Shown here: positions 11,201 to 26,200 of the stretch, piece after piece
How positions within the stretch are numbered: position 1 is the stretch's first letter
Layout of the letters: each line of letters opens with the position of its first letter
Source of the DNA: Pyrrhosoma nymphula
Lineage: Eukaryota; Arthropoda; Insecta; Odonata; Coenagrionidae
Reading direction: 5' to 3'
Length of the DNA: 64,000 nt
NCBI GenBank assembly: GCA_963573305.1
Contig: OY754329.1
Location: 80,438,576-80,502,575 of the forward strand
Made by a program: the position numbers and the translations under genes
Notes under the pieces: generated by a model
Databases searched by the model: none
Told to the model about the DNA's origin: nothing
Seen by the model: the letters and a program-made list of their open reading frames with translations, nothing else

Positions 11201-14200
11201 AAATTAAGAGTTACTGTGCGTGATTGTTACGCCAGAGGAATGCCGCAGTTGACACCTATACGGAGAAATCGAGTGGCAGGAATACTAACGGCAAACATGC
11301 CAGTTCGGGAGATTGCACGGCAGTTGAATGTCTCCCACGTGACAATAGTTAATTTCAAGAAAAAGTGGGAGGAATCCCATTCGGTTTCCAGGAAGGCGGG
11401 TTCAGGGAGACTTAAAGTGACTACTCCAGAGGAGGACGGGCACATAGTGGACCACGTACGGGCAAATCCTTTTCCGACTGCCGTAGAGACTAGGGATGCG
11501 GTTGGTGGTCGGGCATGTTCACAGACAGGACATGCTGAATATGGGTCGGAGGCTAAAATATGCAGGACTTGAGGCGAGGCGTGCAGCTGTGAAGGAAATT
11601 CTTACAGATGCTCACAAAGTTGCACGTCTGGAGTTCGCGAGGCACTATGTGTCTAATAGCACAAAGCAGTGTGGGCAGTAACATGGTGTCACAAATAGTT
11701 GGGAGGGAAATGACTCAACGTAGATTTGGGCGTAATTCGTCCACTTCTGTATCTCAAGCCGATAGGTTTTCATACCTGCTTTCGGAGCTCGGTTATCATA
11801 ATCACGCGATGCAGACAAATACATGGAAACGCGAAAGCTTAAAATGTATATTTCCCGAAAGAAAAAGGCTATAACTTGCAGTTAAAATAACCAGTTATCC
11901 AATAAATATTTTTTCTAACAGTTTATTTTTCTTTCAAGTTCAAGCTTTCGTCAACTTTTCTCTTGGATTCATGATACTATATTATTTGCGCAATGAATCA
12001 TTCCCTGATGAACCCGAAAGAAGAGTCGGCTAAATCTTTCATTTCGTAAACCTTACGGAGTGATTTCGAAAAATAGCTTTCGCAACAATTAAAAACAGCT
12101 TTAAAAGATACACATTTACTTTCTTTTTGGGAAAAGGTGACTTGTAGCCCTGAAAAAACTCAATGGTGTTACGCCCATGTTCTACTATCGTGTCAGAACA
12201 AAGATAAATATTTCCCGCAAAGTCAATGAAAGCTCGTTTAGATTGTTCAACGGCCTGAAAACGCCATTAAAGTAGACACTTCCTCCATTTAAGAAAATAT
12301 AATGCCTAAAAAGGCTAAATATATTTTTATGTCGATCTAATTTGCCTAGGAGGCCTACAAGCGAATAAATGCCTAATTACACTTGACGAATTTAAGACTT
12401 TTTAACGCCTAATGCAGCAACGCATAGACCTAACTGAAAATAAACCCTCGAGTATAACATACACCAACCCTTCATGTATGAACGCTTACCCTGTGTTGAT
12501 TTTCCGACGGTAGTCTACAGTTTGTAAAACTGCGTCGTCGTGCACCTCGATCATTTAACTATACACAAGAAGAAGTTTTTTTTCCCCTCGTGTTTTCCCC
12601 GTGCATTTTACCCTTCATCCCTCATTCCACCTCTAGCTCTCACCTCCGAGGATGAGAGGTGGGATGGGGAAGTCTCTTATCTGGAAAATATCAAGTTTCA
12701 TCATCGCATCGCAAACTAGAAAAAACAGAAAATGTCGTCACGAAACAGCAAAAGAATTGAAATAACAATCTGATACGTGAACATAAGGTTTTCGTTCAGC
12801 TTGTCATCCACCCAGTTGCAGAAGTGGACGCGTTTCCTATGGTCTCCATTTCGAATCTCCTGCACCATCTTGACTGTGTGGCTTAAATTTCAGCATCTTC
12901 AATATTGGTTGCTACGTCGTCCTGGAAATGTTTAGTGACACGGCGCGGCGTCGGATGGAATGCGATAAAGATGCCAATACCAAAGCCACAAGTGCGTGCC
13001 TCTGATCCGGTGTGGTTGATACATTGAAGGGGCACCTGATGTGGTCCCTCTTCTTGAGGTGTTCAACGCCGAAACAATATTTCTCCCAAAACTCCTCGTT
13101 CACGAGCTGAACTTGCGTCCTGTGAATGCGGGCATCGTGCAGCAAAAATATTTTACGTATCGTCTCGGAGACGGACTTTCTATTCAAGACATAGATATTC
13201 ATTATATTGACCCTGATATCGAGGGTAAGGTTCTCCATGGTGAATCTTACCCTCATGACTAACCCTGAACAAGGACCAAAGAGAAATGGAGATGTATGAC
13301 GCAGTCTGTGTGTAAATTTATTGATGAAGAGAGGTTGCTGAGGCTGAAAATAACGAATTCCATCCTCCCTCAGACGAAAAAAATTGAGTGGGACTTGAAG
13401 TGACGCAGAAAAGGTCACAGGCCACAGTGACATAATGGCACAATGTTGGTAGAAGTAACACTTGATCAATTACACATACCCTTGTAGGTCAAGGAATGCG
13501 TGGAGGGATCTGCGGATCATACAGTCGACTTGTGCACCCATTAAAACCTATGATTCAACACCTTTGTGCTACGACTTGCTTGCCTGCACGTCATGACCTT
13601 TGACCCTAGCGTAACCCTTGGAGGTCAAGGGATGACAAGAGATCTCTGGACGAGACCATCATTTTGGCATCTTTTCAAACCTAGAATTCAACGCATTTGA
13701 TGCCTCAATTTGGTTGCCGACACCTAATGATCTTAGCTCCCGCGTAACCCTTATAGGTCAACGAATGACATAAGGGATCTGAAGGACATCACCATCTAGT
13801 TTAGGACCCATTTAAACCAATGATTCAACACGTTTGTTGCCACGATTTTCTTGCCAACACCCCGTGACATCCCTGCGTAAGCGTTGTAGGTCAGACAATG
13901 CCAAAAGAGACCTTATCATCGACTTTGGCACTTTTTTAAACCAATGATTCAACACTTTTGTGTCCCAAATTCACTCTTTGTCACCCCTGAGACCTTAACT
14001 GTGCCCTTCCAGGAGTCACGATTTCCGATTCCGATTTCCGAAGACGAAAGTGGTTTCATCGTATTCCTCTTGCCCAAAAACCCTTGTATTACAAATATCG
14101 CAAAAAATTCAGGCTTTTTTGTCTCGAATATTTAAATATTGAAAGCCCATACGGTAAAATTTGGATTTTGGCATGGACTTCCATTCTGGGGTCAAAAGGT

Positions 14201-17200
14201 CGATTTCCTATAACTTCGCTTATAGTTTACAATACAATTTTTTCTACCCTGGTGCCAAATTTCATCAATGTGGCACTAACGGAAGTGTCTAAAGTTAGAG
14301 GTCAAAAATGACACACGATGAATGGGATACTCTGGCACACCAATTGCTCAACAATCTGTTACATTAATTGCTCTGCGGCATTTTCTCTCATAGATAAAAA
14401 ATATATCAGATTTTTTCTTCTCGATTTAAAATTTTTATTTCAAGAAAGTTGAAAAAATAATCGTATTACTTTAACTAGAATAGAAAATCATCATTGATAT
14501 TGTATGTCTGTTTTTTCAATTGTTTTGAGCATTCTTCTCCACCATAAAACTAAGGTAATTAAAGTTAATAATAGTAGTTGATACTAACTCATAATTTTCC
14601 ACTAATGGCAGGTAGCGTTGCATAACTGAAACAATGTCACTTTTCACTTCAGGAAAGCAATCGAAACTTGTCTCAGGAATAAAAAAAACATCCTCTCCTC
14701 GCCCGTGAGCTTCCACTCCTCAGCATCTATGACGCTTGGTTTGGCCGGCACAACTGTTCACTGGGTTTCCCAACTTCCGCGAACGACAGTCCGATGTGAC
14801 CACAATCGGCAGTTGATGGTCCATGAGTGTTCCTCGAAAAGCGGTTCAGTCATATAATCTCTTAGTAATTTGGAAAACTGAGGTTCCTTGAAGTCTGTGC
14901 CTACTCCTACAGGGTCAGCAAGCGAGATGGAGAGGCACGACGACGGTGGTCCGCATTACAAAGGGTAGTGCCATCCCTAAGATAGTGTGACAGGTGCCAC
15001 TGCACTGGGCCCAGCGCCTATGGGGGCACCACCCGGGCTTGAATCTTTCAGACGGCGCGAGGAAACCAGACTATTACCCGAAATTACCAACTACCTAGCG
15101 CACATGTAAACTTCTTGAAACTATTTGCCAGATTGTCAGTTAATTTCCTTCTTTCCATGACATAATAGGGCGCCTCAATCTCCAGGGACGGCCCTGACGA
15201 AGGGAATTCGTAAGTTTCCTCGGCGAAAGAAAACCCTTTTCGCCGCCGTGCCAGTGTGCTTCCAGCCCCCTTTAACATGGGGCCTTCGCTTCTCCAGCTC
15301 GTTTCATTCGGGTGCTCCTGCTTCGGAGATCGTCTGACCGACGCGATAGCGTTAGGAAGTCAAGTGGGGCAACAGTGTTGTCACATCGACGATTTAAATA
15401 CCCTGTTGTGCAGGTTGCGTCGGGAAGTGGTACTATTTTTTTGTAAGTAGCTGTACATTGCAGGAAAAAAGTTTCCGATAACTCAAATACGGGGTTTTAC
15501 TGCACATGCACACACACAAAAGATTTATGGCCACAGCATCTCCTGAAGCAAATCCTGATTTCTAGTACTTATTGGTTTGTTTTCCAAAATTTGTGCAACA
15601 TAATCGGACCTGTGGAATAGGTTGATATAACCAACCACAGATAACAAGAATATTTGGTAATGGTAAGCCACACTGCAAAGCATAGAACAAACATTTAACC
15701 GATTATTTGACAAATATTCTCCAGGCCCTATACATAACATAAATAAAAGAAGTAGAATAATTTTATGCTGGTCATATGCTGAAATGTTGTCCCAAAAGAA
15801 GTTGCCTTATATAAAGACTCAACCAGAAATCATGGGTAGGCTTTCATCTGTCAAAAAAAGACAAAACTTCCATACAAGAAGACAAATGCAGCTGGAACTA
15901 TATATCCACAGTTATAAATCCTTTTTCACCACACCCACATGCAATTTGTTTAGGTATTCTCACCCTTTGCTCAACGTCTTCCACCATTTGATGAATCTTG
16001 TCCTTCATTTCCTGAGTGATGATTAGTAGCTGTTGTTCAGTATAATTTAGCCTGTTCCCCACTTCCTTTTTACAAAGAGCCTTTTCAGCCTTCTTTTTTA
16101 GAGCCCTTTCATAAATGCCATCCATAATGGCCCTTGTTTCGCTGAAAAAAATAAATTTACAATGATTTCAGACATTAAAAATGCACTCATCGTATAGGAA
16201 AGACGAATTCCTGAAAAAACACATTAGGTTTAGTTAAACAAAAAACCTTTTATGAACAAGGGAAAATAAGAGTTAAAATGTTTGATAAAATAGAAAACAA
16301 GTATATGACTGAAATTACCTCTAACAATTTTTTTTCTTCATCATTCAAGAAAAAAAAATTAAGTCCATCAATCATATATTCCCTCAAAAAATCAAGTGAA
16401 ACAATTAAAGAAAGGTGAAGTAATATGTACAAAGTTACAATGACACATGATACATTACCCACATATCATAGAATCATACATTCATCTGAGCCCTCATGAT
16501 ATCTAAAGTTAAAAGTTAAAATAAACTGACTAGGTTGGTTCACATGCATCTTAAATACTATACATTTAAGGCTAACTTGGATTGCCTATATCTGCTGTAA
16601 AATTTTTAGCTGTATTTTTCTCAAAACCTATGACAGGTGAATTTTCTCACTTTGGTATGATAAATGAGGGATCATAATCAACCACCACGGTGAATATAAG
16701 AGAAATACTCCCATGCAACCATATACTCCCTTGGTTAGTATAGTTCATTGAGGATGACGTTAAGGGGGATAAGCAATATAAGGCATAATGTAAGAGTCGC
16801 CAAGAATAAAGTTATTCACACTTATGGAAATTAATAGCATGGCAGTGACTTTTGGAGCAATGCAATACATGACCACTTTGTCAAACAAATGGACAAACCA
16901 GCATGAGGTACAAGTTTTATTTATTCGGTATCATATTCACCACAAGAATGTTAACATTTTGACCTTCTCAATGAAACAAAAAATCATGAAACTTTCACAA
17001 CTACACCACAACCTTAAGAGTTAGCCCTTCAAAATTTAAGTATACAAAATATCACCTATGCTAATAAAGACAAAACTGACACACAAAAATACACATTTAC
17101 CTGGCAATAAGTTTGCCACGCTGAGAATGCTGATCGAATTTTGTTTTTACAGCAGATTTTGAAATACATTCCTCAAATTTTCTCTCAAAATCTTGAAACT

Positions 17201-20200
17201 CAAAATATCGTGTTTGAAAGCCTTCTGCGATGGCACCATCTATAGAGAAATTATTCACAAAAGTGCAATGAAAATATCAAACTTAATTGTTTCTTTGACA
17301 TAAGTTTCACATTTCAAGTCAAAATTTTAACACTTACTGTGCGCTGGGAGACCTTTCTGTTCATGCAATCGAGCATTCAAAACCTCCTTTGCTGCTACAA
17401 AAAATATCCTCTCTGATGCTTCCTCACGGGTAGTTACTTTCAATTCATTTACGAGGAAGTCTACAGCACGTTCCATGTGCTGTGCCCTAACCTGAATATC
17501 AATAGAGATATTTCACGGATATCAACCATGGCTTGATTTCCACTACATTTACTAGCAAATGACATAATATGATATGTGGCAGTCGCATTGAGAACATGGT
17601 GTTATCAGTTAGACATATGTTTGCTATCATTATTGGATAACAGTCAAACACCATCAGATATCGGTATACATTACATACTAATGCTAAATAATAAAATAAA
17701 AATTACTTCATTTTGGCAAGACAACATATTTTTATCATTTAAATCAAATAAGATCTGAAAATAAATCATTCATACAACCGCTAAAATTTCATACAGGGGG
17801 TTAAAAAGTAATCCTACATCATCGTACCATTGAAGAGAGCATGAGAACCTGAGATGAAAATTCCAAATAAATTTCTGCATGAAAGCCATAGTTTTTCAGC
17901 AAATTAACTTTAAAAATTGGTTTAAAAAAATACCAATCAGAGTACCTATGGCTAGAGTGCTAGTGTAACAGCAGTGTCAAACCTCAATTAAGGAATCTGT
18001 CGCTCAGCTGTAAGTGGTCCTATAATCTCCCAATCCCACATGCTAATTGTTTGCTGCCTAGACTAAGAAGCCCCAAACTCACAGCCATTATATTACTCTT
18101 CTCAGACTGTTTTCACAGAATCTTATTTGCCACTCAAGTGTGTCACGAATGATGAGCAGGGCAATTTTTTTAAGTTAGCTTCCTTGAAGTTGTTCAGCAT
18201 CTCATACAAGTACATATGGCTTTAAGCAATGAAGAGCTGAGACACTGGCTTTCAGAAGTCATGAGCCTAATTTTTGCACATTTTTCCCATGGAAAGTTTT
18301 ATTTCCGAGTTCTTGAAACAACTAGCAATTGAATTTTTTAACCCACTAATAATAATGAGAATTTTCAGAGGCAGAACTGCAAATTGCTAAAAAATCAAGA
18401 CTACCAAGTTTCAAGATTGGGTTGAAGATCTAATTGCCAAGAAAAACAGCCAACCAAATTATGCAGAACCTATCAACAAGGGAGTTTAATCTGCATTCCT
18501 TGCAGCTACACTTGTCTGTCTTCATAAATAGGAAATGTTTTAAATCGATGCTTTGTTCCTAAAATTGTAGCAGCATTTGTCAATCTGCTCTTATTTGCCA
18601 CACAAATTAACTAGCTTTAAATCAAATGAGAGAGGATAAAACTATTCCAATGCTTATTCTACCCCAGCCTTCCCTCAAGGGTTGTGACAATAGTACCTAC
18701 TCCACTTCAGCACTGGCTCTCACATAGTGGCTCCCTCACTTGTCCTCCAACCACATGCTGATTATGATTATTTCCAATTTTAGAAGCCCAATAGCAGACA
18801 CACTCCCACAAAAAAATATCTGCCAACTTTTATTCTCAGATTTTCATGCTCTCTACCTCATGGTTTATGGGAAGATTTTTTTACCTGCATAAGCCATTTC
18901 TCTCCAATAGTTGCCATTTCCCTTGTTTACAATAGAAATATGTAACCTTTGCATGAGATAAATTTTAGAGATGAGTTAGATTTAAAATAAAACATTAAAA
19001 TGTTTCCTTTGGAAAACAACATTTTTTTTCACATCACTTCACACAAAAACTCTAATCTAACACTTTGAACTTCCAAAATAAAATTTTAATGTTTTCAAGT
19101 CAGCTGAAATCACACTCCAACATCAGCAGGTGAACAATTAGCTTAGGTACAGGTATAAAATTAATTTTAAAAGGAGGAGAGTTTGAAAAGTAGAGTAAAG
19201 AGGCCTAGGATTAGGGTCCAGCTCAGTTTCAAATGCCTCACACTGAGGTGTACCACACCATGAATCCAAGGCAATTGCATCGCTAGAGCCTATCTACAAT
19301 TAAAACTGATAAATTCATGACTTAAACACTTTAAATCTCGAACACAAAAGGAAAGAAAATCAGTCCCCAATGTCTCCCAATTGTTGTAGGCCAAAAGGGT
19401 TGATTCAATTGTACATAAATAATTTCTCTCATTATGACACTACCATTGGCCAGAGTCAAATTATTTTGCAGAATGAATGCCAATTAAAAGAAAAACAATA
19501 AAGGAAGTGGTAATAAAAGTTATCTGTTGGCACAAACCATATCATATTTCCATTTAATAACAAGCCATAAATGATAGAAAGTCAAACGGGAATCTAAGTA
19601 ATTCAATCATTGCATGCTAGCTGCCATGAACTACTTTGCACTATGTAGAACATACGTAACAAATATGATAAAACTCTATACAGGACCAGCCATGCTGATT
19701 TCATGTACATGAAGCATTATGAGATGAAATGCACCTTTTACTGTATCAAACAAGGCCCACATAAGGTAATTTCTTTGAAAACAAATATAAACAAACCACA
19801 GTTTCCAATTTTGAATTATTTTCATGGAATGACAACACGAATACATCACTATGACCAGAAATAGTTGAATTCTGAATTCTTTTATCAAAGAAACGACACT
19901 GGAATGAAAACAAAAGAGCATCATGTGTGAAGGATCTTTAAAGTGGGAATTCAACAATTTTTTTATGAAATACACTGTGAGTAGCTTTAGAATGTATACT
20001 TGCACTCCCATGTTAATATTAATAATTCTCCTCACAAGAAAAGGTAGAGCAAATCCACATATGTATCATAGATTCATAGCCACAAGATCCATAGAATCTA
20101 TGTTGAGAATGTATGAGATAGTCTAGATGATGTCATTTGGAATCTTCTAGCCTCTGCCAACAGGGAATATTATAAAAAAATATTTATGCATCATAGTAAC

Positions 20201-23200
20201 TATGAACGTCACAATGCATTGCTGTTCAGTGTGCTTAGAGAGCTAAACATGCAACTGTGGAGAGGATAATACAAAAAAGCTTTTGATAACATAATAAATT
20301 TAAAATGGAAACGATATAACATGCACTAATTCAAAAATGCATATCACTAAATTTGTAATGAAGCAGGTCACCGGACATTGGTTTTTCCTATCCCAGAGTT
20401 CGAGCAGACTACTGAGCAAAATTTGTAATCTCAATATCATACCAATACTTGATATTAGACCATTTGATAGGGAGAAATATCTTTCAAAACTAGGAAAAAC
20501 CACAATTAAATAACTCCTCCATTGCAAGAACACAAGAAGAAATAATTTTTATGCCTCCCCTTAGAATACTTGAAAATAGGGCAATTGTCATGAAAATATC
20601 CTTTTGTACCCAAATATGTATATGCTCCTCAAATCCTTCAAACAAATAGATGTATTCATCAGTTGTTCACCCAACTTAATACATATGTCGATACCCAAGC
20701 AATCAATATTCCAATACATCACCATCACCGAAACACTTGTCTTACACTATGGATGGTTTGATAATGAATGATTCCCCCAGGAGTTAAAGACGATATTCTC
20801 AGCTTATATGTACCACTGCTTTTATTGTAACCAAAGAGGAAAAAAATCTTTTGAGGCCATGCAAGCTCATTCCATTCCTGCTGCTTAAAAAGGCTGTACT
20901 TAAAAAAGAAACATAAGTGCAGGAAAGTAAAATGGATGAGAGCCTTACCTCACTTTGTTCATTACGCTGCTTAAATATTTAAATTGGAAAAGCATGATTA
21001 GTCAATATAGAAATAATGCTTGCATGTAATAATGCATAAGGTTACAAAATCAACAGAAGATTAACTTACTTGGTCCAAGTACTCAGGTTCTGACGCTGAT
21101 GCATCCCAACGATTATTCAAAATGAAAATGTTTGGTTTCGAAAGTCGTAATGAAACTTTGTGGAAGAAATTTTTTTCCTAATGGGAAAAATAATTACAAA
21201 TTTTAGTCACAAAGCACAAAAGGTGAAACTATAATCAGAAATATACACTAAAAGGTGGACATACATAAGCATGAAAGCCATGTTAAAAATTTTGTAACAA
21301 AATATGTAGTGTAGTAAACTCTCAGTTAGGCACTGCTAAAGCATCCGGAATTCTCATGTAACTGGCAAAAAAATTTGTGGTAACTAGACATTTTGAATTT
21401 GGGAGGCATTTCAAATATCGCAGTGGTACTTACATTTTCAACAGTTTTTAACAAATTTGATACTTCAGTTCGTGAACGGCGGCCAGTTTAACATTATGTG
21501 CATGAGAGGTATTTTTTTTTTATTTTAACTGTTGTTCAGGGCAGTTTCAACCACTCACCAAGCGATGATATCAGCTAAGAATGGCCATCAAATACAATAT
21601 CAGAAATGTGTCACTTTAACTTTAAAACAAAAAATTGAAATTTGCAAAATACTTCAATAGGGTGAGAATCAGAATGCTTTAATGCAATAATTCAATGCTA
21701 TTCAACCAGCTTCAAAAATGAAACTCTCAGCAGATGCTGGAAAAATTATGGCCTCTTGCAATGTTTGAAGATGAATCGCCTGATGGTGAAGGTTTCAAAG
21801 GATTTCATAGCCAAAATAACAAGGAAATGAAAATCTTTTGTAGCCAAATATTAGAATTCATAGAATTATCTTTAGTGCCGTTCATCTAGTTAAAAACATT
21901 TTATGCGATGAGCTTGACAAACAGCTGGATGTTGACAAGGATGCCTCCATTATGACGAGATTAGATATAAATAATTAAAAGGGTTCTGTATAGGGAGAAA
22001 TTGACCTGAAAGAAGATGAAAGTGATGATGAGGAAGATCACCCTACATAAGTCTCATGGAGGGTTGCTAGATCATGATATGTATGAGTTTATTTGTAATA
22101 AGTTATTTTACTTGATTCCTGCAGCTGTTTCCTCATATTTACAAGCCTATTAAGGGCTAAATAGAAGTTCAACTATTTTATTTGATTTCCTGAGGCATTT
22201 TTCTCATGCAATCAGCATATTCATCTAACTGGTAACCCTTATGTCCCATGCATGCCAGATAATAGGGAGTTTACAGTACGCAATTATCATGGAGGGCAAT
22301 GCTGACATTCGCATATCAAAGTCTGCCTTTACTCATTGACAATGCCAGAAAGATAGCTTTTCATGCACAACTCTCAAAAAGGGCTAAAGTTAGAATTTCT
22401 GCTAAATTATAAATAAATTCACCCTCTTTAATCACTTAGATCACCTTAATCATGTCCATTAGTTCAACCAAACTACAAATCATTAATTATTGACCTACAG
22501 CCATAACCATATGATAAAAGCAATGCAAAAATATTTCCTAGGATTTTCAGTCTTTGATGATTACTTTGAGCTCCATCACATCTCTTTTATAATATAGCAT
22601 CTGAAATCACTCTTTGGGATTTAAAAAGTCTTCTAGTGTGTAAACTAACACTATCAAACTAATTCGCAAACCTTCATGGAAGTTCAAGAGTCAGTGCCAT
22701 AAGTTTCCACATCTAGATTACAGTAAATAAAATCACAGTTATGCTCTTAAAGGCAATAGGAATTACAGATTGTTAAAAATTATTTTAGGATGAACTATCC
22801 TACATGTATAGTTTTCACATTTGCTCTTTAACAGTGGAGAACTTATTTCTTCAAATGCAAGGGCAAAATATGCCCATATGTTTACCATCACCTACTTTCC
22901 CATTCTCCCTTAAATCTCCAAATTGTATGGTTCCAGAATAGGGTGACCCATTTCAGAGCAATAAGGCAAAGGAAATGTATTACTTAGACAAGGTTTACAA
23001 CTATGTTCCTTACTAGCTATAACATTAGACTTAATTGTCTATAATCAAGGAATTTACGTTCTGTGTGTTATCCAACTGATCAGAAATTAGTAAGGAAAGC
23101 ATGTGTGGAGTGCAATATTCAATAAATCAATTTTTTATGATTGCATCTATACGAATGTTCAGCCTGCAGAAAAAGGTTGACTAAGATAATGCTGCTCCAC

Positions 23201-26200
23201 AGCCTGTTACTCCCAAGTTTCTACTAGAAGGGTAAAATTACTTTTTCCTTCATAAGCTGGTCATGAAAAAAACAAGGTTTCTACAACTGGAGGGGGAGTG
23301 AAAACTTCATTGATGAACCAACTTCTTTAGAGAACCAACTTCAACAGATTATGAATGATATAACTCAAATCAAGGTACAATGGCAATAAATCTGTTGAAT
23401 AATTTCCAGTAACGTTATTTTGTACGTACTTCCTGACGGTAAGAAAAAAAAATGTAAAATGGATATATGCAAATATGAAGGGGTAAAAATTTAACAAATG
23501 AACTTACGGTGACCATGAGGGTGGACTCGGCATTGGCAACCAGCACAAAAACATCAGCATCCAAGCAGTGCCGATCAATCCATTCATCAAGGTTGGGTGA
23601 GACATCAATGCCCGGAGAGTCTACAAATACTACATCATCTCGGAGTAAAAGGCACTTTTCTTTTGGCCAGAATATTCTTACAAGCTGGCTTTCAGAAAGT
23701 TTCTCCTTGCACAATGCATGTGCCAGTTGACCAACAGACTATATTGCAAAAGAGATAAAATTGATTGCATTTGTCTTCTTTATGATTGCAAATGTGTGTG
23801 ACCTTTGAAAATGAAATCCATTAAAAAGCATACAAGTAGATCACAACAGAAATCATGTAACAGGGTTGCTACAGACCAGAGATTATGAATTTCCAGGACT
23901 TTTCCAGATTTTGCAGGTCAAAATATTCATGTTTCCAGGTGAAAATATCCATTCTTGGGTAAGCGCACATTTTAATGAATGCACAAGGAAAGGAGCACAA
24001 TACATATGCATGTAAAGTGCACGCACCAAGTGGTGATAAAAATGTATTTAAATTCAAAATCAATTCAAGCTAAAATCATGTTTCCTCAGAAATTTGAGAT
24101 TAGATGTCTCCACCAGTGGGAAATAAGGGACCAGCAATAAATTGTAATGGTACACTTCAAGGTCATGACCACTAAGAAAAAAGCACTGGACATCCTCTTT
24201 GCTCTACACTACTACAGTACTTGCATTACACTTACGTACTTGAGAAGTATCCGTATTGAAAGATATAGGATGCAGATAGAACTTAGATCAAAGCTCATTT
24301 TCGTATCACTTCTCATAGCTGAGGAACATTTCTGGGAAATGATCGATTTTAGGCAAGTTTATTATGACAGCGCTTCCTGTCGGCATATTTCAGAACCTAA
24401 TGGCCTCGGCGGCTCCGTCGACTCGACTTTCATAAAATTAATCGAAGTACTCGAGTCGAGTAACAACTACTCCACTTGGCTCGAATTTGAGTACTCGCAC
24501 ATCCCTAGCACTAAGTAATCGTTCCAAAAGTTTTTCTTTTCCATTAAAAACCTTTAGTCTGCACACCAACAAACAGTGCCTAAAATGGCTATGTTCATCC
24601 ATTGAAAACAATCAGATTTTGACTTGGGAAAAACAAATTTATATGCCAATTCTAATTTCCCACAACTTTTCCAGGTTCTCAAGATTTCCAGACATGTAAC
24701 AACCCTGATATACTTCTGGTAATTTTTACAAGAATCTTTGTTCATATACAGGCACAAAACTTGATAAATTTTTAGTGTCATACAATATTTGATTCAAGTT
24801 TGAAGGATCAAAAAATTACACGGTAGTCTAAGGACCACTATGCATAGTAAGCCCCTCCCCTCCATTCGCCATGAACCACAATCTTCCTCCTTACATGCAG
24901 GACCATTTCACATGTATGACAGAAAATTGTGCCTTCAGTTGTTGTTTCATAAGATGTGTAATATGTACCTCGTTTTGAAATAAAACAATGCAATGCTCCT
25001 TTTACCTTAACATTCTGCTTTTCTGATGAGTCTTCTGTCATCAAATAAGATTCCCCATTTTCTGATCCCTCTACCTGTAGAAAACAGTTTGTTGTGTGAC
25101 CGATCCCACTCGGTAAAATTTTTTCTCGTAACATTGAATTGATGACTGTGCTTTTTCCATTGCTGGTCCTACACAAGAAATAAAATCATTCACATAAAAA
25201 TCAATAACTTTTATTAAACATTCATTTCACCCTCCAAAAGTAGAATCCCACAAAAATCTTAGCTCAAGTCTCTCAAATAGATTTCATCACGGAGAATTTA
25301 TTTGCTAAATATTTCCTAAACCCGAGAAAATTATAAATGAAAATACTATTTAGTCATGTTTTCAATTGTTTTGATATTCAAATAAAATGAGATTTTAGGA
25401 TGTCATCAATGCTTACCAATGTTTACTAATTGCTATTTTATTCGCAAAATCATTAGATGGAAACAAAAAATGAATTTTAGTGAAAAAATAAAACTTCTAA
25501 CCATAGCCATTCCCTCATAAATTGAAAATTAAAATATGCAAAAGGTGACGCTCATCGAATGAACTGCGCTGAGACTTCAACGTCACCCACCACCCCTCGT
25601 TGGCTGTTTTGGGGAGTGGAGTGGGGGTGGAGTTGGGGAGGGGAGGATTTCGATTGGGCGATGGAGCTGTGGGCGAAGGGATAACGTAAGAAGTCTCACC
25701 ACACCCATTCCAGTGAAAGGGTTAAGAACATCAGTTTTTCATCGCTTATAACTGGAGAACTTTGTGACGGATCGAAAAATGGAAAAATACAAGTCTTGTA
25801 ATTTTACAAACTCTATCAGATTCGGTAATTAAAAAAATTGTAAACAATTATGTATTATGACAAATTTTTATAGCACTCGCAAGAACTGAGAGAAATGAGT
25901 GAATTCATGTTTTTCAAATGCATAGCTGTTTTATCCAATTTTTAATGCCCTAATATCACGAGACCACTCAATTAATAAATTTCAATATGTACTTTTGTAG
26001 TGACCACATTTTGCTTGAAATGCAATATATTTCTGCGATACTTTCCCAAGTTTAGGAGTTGACAACACTGATGAATTAAGTGGAGTGCAGTCTTCTACAT
26101 TTACGTAATACCCCATGAGCCACAAGGGCATGCGGTAGGTGTAAAAACGACCATAGTATATATAGGAAAGACATAAGAAAAAGGAAATGGAGGAGCCAAA

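Larger units (their letters stand above)
8263..15963 (-). other. Marf: 7.7-kb mitofusin intron crowded with repeats
   Basis: Intron between coding exons 8 and 9. It holds the hairpin at 9141-9238, the foldback at 9603-9920, a dispersed-repeat pair in inverted orientation (10805-11058 and 14930-15457), a Tc1 remnant, a mariner-like transposase remnant and a diverged tandem array. The remaining stretches (8263-9140, 9921-10804, 11700-12780, 13991-14930, 15458-15963) show nothing recognisable. Confidence 0.85.
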
